This document shows positions 42,801 to 45,909 of a stretch of DNA of 45,909 nt, piece after piece. The notes below the pieces were generated by a model. The model ran no database searches, was not told the origin of the DNA, and worked only from the letters and a program-made list of their open reading frames with translations. Both the position numbers and the translations under genes were made by a program. The DNA is from Acidobacteriaceae bacterium. GTDB lineage: Bacteria > Acidobacteriota > Terriglobia > Terriglobales > Acidobacteriaceae. Location of the stretch: NCBI GenBank assembly GCA_027452245.1, contig DAIDGW010000118.1:1-45909 (forward strand). The letters run 5' to 3'. How positions within the stretch are numbered: position 1 is the stretch's first letter; each line of letters starts with the position of its first letter.

Positions 42801-45215
42801 ATGAAACCTGAACCAACGATATCCACGGTCGAACTGGCCGGCGGGAAACAGCTCTCTTTTGAAACTGGAAAATTAGCCAAGCAGGCCCACGGATCGGCCG
42901 TGGTTCGCCTGGGCGATAACGTGGTGCTGGCCACCGCGACCTCCAACCCCGACCCGCGCGAGGGCATCGACTTTTTCCCCCTTACCGTGGATTACCGCGA
43001 GTACACCTACGCCGGCGGACGCATCCCCGGCGGATTCATCAAGCGCGAAGGCCGTCCCAGCGAGCGCGAAATTCTTACCAGCCGCCAGATTGATCGCCCG
43101 GTGCGCCCTCTGTTCCCCGAAGGATTCCGTTGCGAGACGCAGGTCATCGCCTTCGTCCTCTCCGCCGATACCGATAACGATCCCGATGTGCTCGGCATCA
43201 ACGCCGCCTCCTGCGCGCTGACCCTTTCCGATATCCCGTTCCTCGGCCCCATTGGCGCGGTGCGCGTCGGCCTGATCAACGGACAGTTCGTCATCAACCC
43301 GACGTACGCCGAGATGCGCGACAGCCTGCTCAACATCATGGTCGTTGGCACCGCCGACGGCATTGTGATGATTGAGTCGGGCGCGAAAGAAGTGAAAGAA
43401 GAAACTGTCGTCGACGCCATCGAGTTCGGCCACGCCGAGATCAAGAAGATCTGCGCCGCCATCAACGCCATGCGCGAAAAAGTTGGCAAGCCGAAGCGGG
43501 CGGTCGAGGCTCCGGCATTCGACCAGGCCTACTACGACAGCCTGAACAAAAAAATTGGCGCCGATCTCGCCGACCGGCTCGACACCAAGAAACATCCCAA
43601 ATCGGAAAGCTACAAGCTGGTTTCCGAACTGAAGAAGCAACTCGCAGCCGAGCTTCCCGAGGGCGATGAAGAAGCCCAAGAGAAACTCGATCATTATTAC
43701 GAAGTGTTGCGCGAGCGCATCTTCCGCCAGCAGGTGATCGAGCACAAGCGGCGTCCGGATGCGCGCGCCTTCGACGAGATTCGTCCCATCTGGATCGAAG
43801 TCGGAGTGCTGCCTCGCACCCACGGCTCGGCCGTCTTCACCCGCGGCGAAACCCAGGCCCTGGTTACCACCACCCTCGGCACCGCCGACGACATGCAGCG
43901 CCTGGAAGTTTTCGAAGGCGAAGCCAAAAAACGCTTCATGCTCCATTACAACTTTCCGCCCTTTTCGGTGGGAGAGGTCGGGTTTTTGCGGGGAGCGGGG
44001 CGGCGGGAAATTGGACACGGCGCGCTGGCCGAGCGGGCAGTTTCGGCGGTGCTTCCGGCGGAAGAGCAGTGGCCGTACGCGATGCGCGTGGTCTCCGACA
44101 TTCTGGAGTCGAACGGATCGTCATCGATGGCGACGGTCTGCGGAGCTTCGCTGTCGCTGATGGACGCGGGCGTTCCCCTGAAGTCTCCCGTGGCCGGAGT
44201 CGCCATGGGACTGGTCAAGGAAGGCGAGCAGTACGCCATCCTCACAGACATTGCCGGCGCGGAAGATCACTACGGCGACATGGACTTCAAAGTGGCCGGA
44301 ACCAAGGATGGAATCACGGCGTTGCAGATGGACATCAAAGTCATCGGCATCACGCCGCAGATTATGCGGGAGGCGCTGGCGCAGGCGCAGCGCGGACGGC
44401 TGTTCATCCTGGAGAAGATGCTGGAGACGATTCCCGAAGCGCGCGCCAAAATCTCGCAGTTTGCGCCGCGCTTCTACACGGTGCAGATCCCGCAAGACAA
44501 GATCCGCGACCTGATTGGGCCGGGCGGAAAGATGATCCGCAGCATCGTCGAGCAGACCGGAGTGAAGATCGACGTGGAAGATTCCGGACTGGTCAAGGTG
44601 GCGTCGAGCGACGAAACCTCGGCGGCGAAGGCGCTGCAGCTGATCGGCGACATCACGGCCACCGCCGAGGTCGGGAAAACATATCTCGGCAAAGTCACCC
44701 GCCTGGCGGATTTCGGCGCCTTCGTCGAGATTCTGCCCGGCACCGACGGCCTGCTGCACATCAGCGAAGTGGCGGAGCATCGCATTGGCGACATCCGCGA
44801 TGAGCTGAAGGAAGGCGACCAGGTGCTGGTGAAGGTGCTGGCCGTCGAAGGCAACCGCATCCGTCTGTCGCGCAAGGCGATTCTCAAAGAGCAGCGCGCG
44901 AAGATGGGCGGCGGAGCTCCGCCGGCGACAGCTGCGCCAGAGGGTGAGACGGCTCCGGCAACAGGCACGGTCGTGATTGAGGGCGGCGGCGATTTTCCCG
45001 AAGAAGAGGAGAGTGAGCCGAATTTCAACCGCGATCCAGCGACAGCGGCGCATAGCGGCGGTGGAGACCGTCCGCAAGGAGATCGTCCGCGAGGTGGTGA
45101 TCGAGGTGGCCGCGGAGGCGGCGGACGTCATGGACGCGGCGGACGTGGAGGAGGTCGCGGACGCAACGGACGCGGCGGCCACGGTGGGGGCGGTCACGGC
45201 GGAGGAAGACACTAA
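42801..45215 (+). CDS. pnp: Polynucleotide phosphorylase with RG/GH-rich tail
   Basis: An 804-residue 3'-5' phosphorolytic exoribonuclease. Two RNase PH domains (start EPTISTVELAGGKQLSFETG; second with THGSAVFTRGETQALVTTTL and PFSVGEVGFLRGAGRREIGH; catalytic-region DAGVPLKSPVAG) are followed by a KH domain (IRDLIGPGGKMIRSIVEQTG near 570-590) and an S1 domain (GKVTRLADFGAFVEILPGTD, LHISEVAEHRI). The normal enzyme ends near residue 700; here about 105 residues follow, acidic then Arg/Gly/His-rich (GGDRGGRGGGGRHGRGGRGG). AAGGATCCTT before the ATG carries the ribosome-binding site within a palindrome. A strong terminator follows. Confidence 0.97.
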   Translation: MKPEPTISTVELAGGKQLSFETGKLAKQAHGSAVVRLGDNVVLATATSNPDPREGIDFFPLTVDYREYTYAGGRIPGGFIKREGRPSEREILTSRQIDRPVRPLFPEGFRCETQVIAFVLSADTDNDPDVLGINAASCALTLSDIPFLGPIGAVRVGLINGQFVINPTYAEMRDSLLNIMVVGTADGIVMIESGAKEVKEETVVDAIEFGHAEIKKICAAINAMREKVGKPKRAVEAPAFDQAYYDSLNKKIGADLADRLDTKKHPKSESYKLVSELKKQLAAELPEGDEEAQEKLDHYYEVLRERIFRQQVIEHKRRPDARAFDEIRPIWIEVGVLPRTHGSAVFTRGETQALVTTTLGTADDMQRLEVFEGEAKKRFMLHYNFPPFSVGEVGFLRGAGRREIGHGALAERAVSAVLPAEEQWPYAMRVVSDILESNGSSSMATVCGASLSLMDAGVPLKSPVAGVAMGLVKEGEQYAILTDIAGAEDHYGDMDFKVAGTKDGITALQMDIKVIGITPQIMREALAQAQRGRLFILEKMLETIPEARAKISQFAPRFYTVQIPQDKIRDLIGPGGKMIRSIVEQTGVKIDVEDSGLVKVASSDETSAAKALQLIGDITATAEVGKTYLGKVTRLADFGAFVEILPGTDGLLHISEVAEHRIGDIRDELKEGDQVLVKVLAVEGNRIRLSRKAILKEQRAKMGGGAPPATAAPEGETAPATGTVVIEGGGDFPEEEESEPNFNRDPATAAHSGGGDRPQGDRPRGGDRGGRGGGGRHGRGGRGGGRGRNGRGGHGGGGHGGGRH

Positions 45216-45237
45216 GTACGGATCAGCATAGATTTCG

Positions 45238-45262
45238 GGCCGCGCGCAAGCGCGGCCTTTTT
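45238..45262 (+). terminator. Rho-independent terminator after pnp
   Basis: GGCCGCGC (45238-45245) and GCGCGGCC (45250-45257) pair perfectly around GCAA and are followed by TTTTT. Confidence 0.9.
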
Positions 45263-45374
45263 AGTTGAATCCGCTCACAAGCGCAGCGTCTTTGAGCACC
45301 CCGGCTGACAATCGGGCAGCGGTCTCCGTTGATACGCGTGGCGGCTGAGGCTTTCGGAGTGTACGTTCTGCGAT

Positions 45375-45908
45375 CTAGTTGACTGCCGTCCCCGTGAGGG
45401 TTGCGGTTTGCGGGCTGCCCGCGTCGGTATCGGTAACGATGACCTCGCTTGTGAACGTGCCTTTTTGGTGGGAACCAAAAGTGACATCAAACGTGCACGA
45501 GCCGCCCGGAGCCAAAGGCGCGCCGGTGCAGTTGGCAGTGTTAGAGAGGGCAAAATATGGCAAATCCTGCAGGGGTAGCGCGATGCTGCTGATGGTGACG
45601 GAGGTGCTGTTGTAGTTGGTGAGGGTGAACGTCTGTGGCGGGCTGCTCGAACCTACCTTGGTCGCGGGAAAGGTTACGCTTGAGGGCGCAAGCAGAACGT
45701 TGGTGCCGGCCCCGGAGAGGGCAATGACCTGTGGTTTCGACGAAGCGCTATCGACAATTTGCACGGCACCCGTTTTGGGACCCACGGTCTGCGGCACAAA
45801 GGTTACGCTGACTGTGCAACTGGCATGAGGAGCAAGGTCCTGCCCGCACGTGGAAGTCTCGCCAAATTCTCCAGCCACCTGGATGGAATGAATCGCCAGC
45901 GCATCTTT
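45375..45908 (-). CDS. Extracellular choice-of-anchor D (ASH-like) repeat protein, 5' part outside window
   Basis: The frame is open to the window edge, so the N-terminus is missing; 177 residues are visible. Two beta-sandwich repeats can be seen: first TCGQDLAPHASCTVSVTFVP with TGAVQIVDSASSKPQVIALS, then NCTGAPLAPGGSCTFDVTFG with EVIVTDTDAGSPQTATLTGT. Each has the Cys-Cys pair of the choice-of-anchor D / ASH family common in acidobacterial surface proteins. The protein ends at VN. Between its stop and the pnp terminator (45263-45374) I see nothing. Confidence 0.8.
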   Translation of the reverse strand, partial: KDALAIHSIQVAGEFGETSTCGQDLAPHASCTVSVTFVPQTVGPKTGAVQIVDSASSKPQVIALSGAGTNVLLAPSSVTFPATKVGSSSPPQTFTLTNYNSTSVTISSIALPLQDLPYFALSNTANCTGAPLAPGGSCTFDVTFGSHQKGTFTSEVIVTDTDAGSPQTATLTGTAVN

Positions 45909-45909
45909 G

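Overview
The window looks like chromosomal DNA from an acidobacterium (Acidobacteriota, Terriglobia/Koribacter-like). This is inferred from the gene mix (secreted PEGA and TrbI-like proteins, S46 peptidase, PCYCGC-type protein, choice-of-anchor D repeats), the fairly high G+C and the many intergenic palindromes. No 16S gene is present, so the assignment is not proven. Nearly all genes are intact; the first and the last run off the window.

Region by region. 1-1583: a partial P-loop kinase with an Arg/Gly-rich disordered N-terminus, a 39-residue membrane peptide and a PPOX-class flavoprotein. 1806-5520: a glycolytic operon gap-pgk-macro domain-tpiA, with tandem palindromes upstream and a hairpin pair between gap and pgk. 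5670-7442: an exported DUF885 protein. 7465-11553: the glyoxylate shunt, with an IclR regulator divergent from aceB-aceA and two matching operator-like sites around a good sigma-70-type promoter. 11609-15109: a secreted protein, tRNA-Leu(GAG), secG, a YtxH/DUF948 envelope pair and an unknown Cys protein. 15067-18609 (minus): mnmA, cysteine desulfurase and citrate synthase. 18995-21085: an S46 dipeptidyl-peptidase.

21258-31795 (minus) is the most interesting block. Ten tightly packed genes begin with a TetR regulator: enoyl-CoA hydratase, aldehyde dehydrogenase, a BoxB-like diiron oxygenase, a Dch-like hydratase, a rhodanese, the three subunits of a 4-hydroxybenzoyl-CoA-reductase-type molybdenum enzyme (its FAD subunit has the extra [4Fe-4S] cysteines) and an amidohydrolase. 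I read it as an aromatic acyl-CoA catabolic operon that joins a normally anaerobic dehydroxylation step to an O2-dependent epoxidation step. No BoxA, BoxC, PaaZ or CoA ligase is visible. Its promoter carries a perfect TetR-type palindrome at the expected start site and a CRP/FNR-like TGTGA-N6-TCACA site over the -35.

31899-40364 (minus): tandem PEGA paralogues, a DapA-superfamily aldolase with an insertion, and the car locus. Between carA and carB lie a secreted protein coupled to carA and a GIY-YIG nuclease gene fitted between two 108-bp direct repeats (2 mismatches). This resembles a small mobile unit that landed in the pyrimidine/arginine operon. 40365-40900 is a structured intergenic region with a terminator-like hairpin. 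40901-45262: lepB, an exported PCYCGC-type protein, rpsO, and pnp with an RGG-like tail followed by a strong terminator. 45375 to the end is a partial extracellular ASH-domain protein.

Everything rests on reading the sequence and on family motifs from memory. No searches or folding programs were run.
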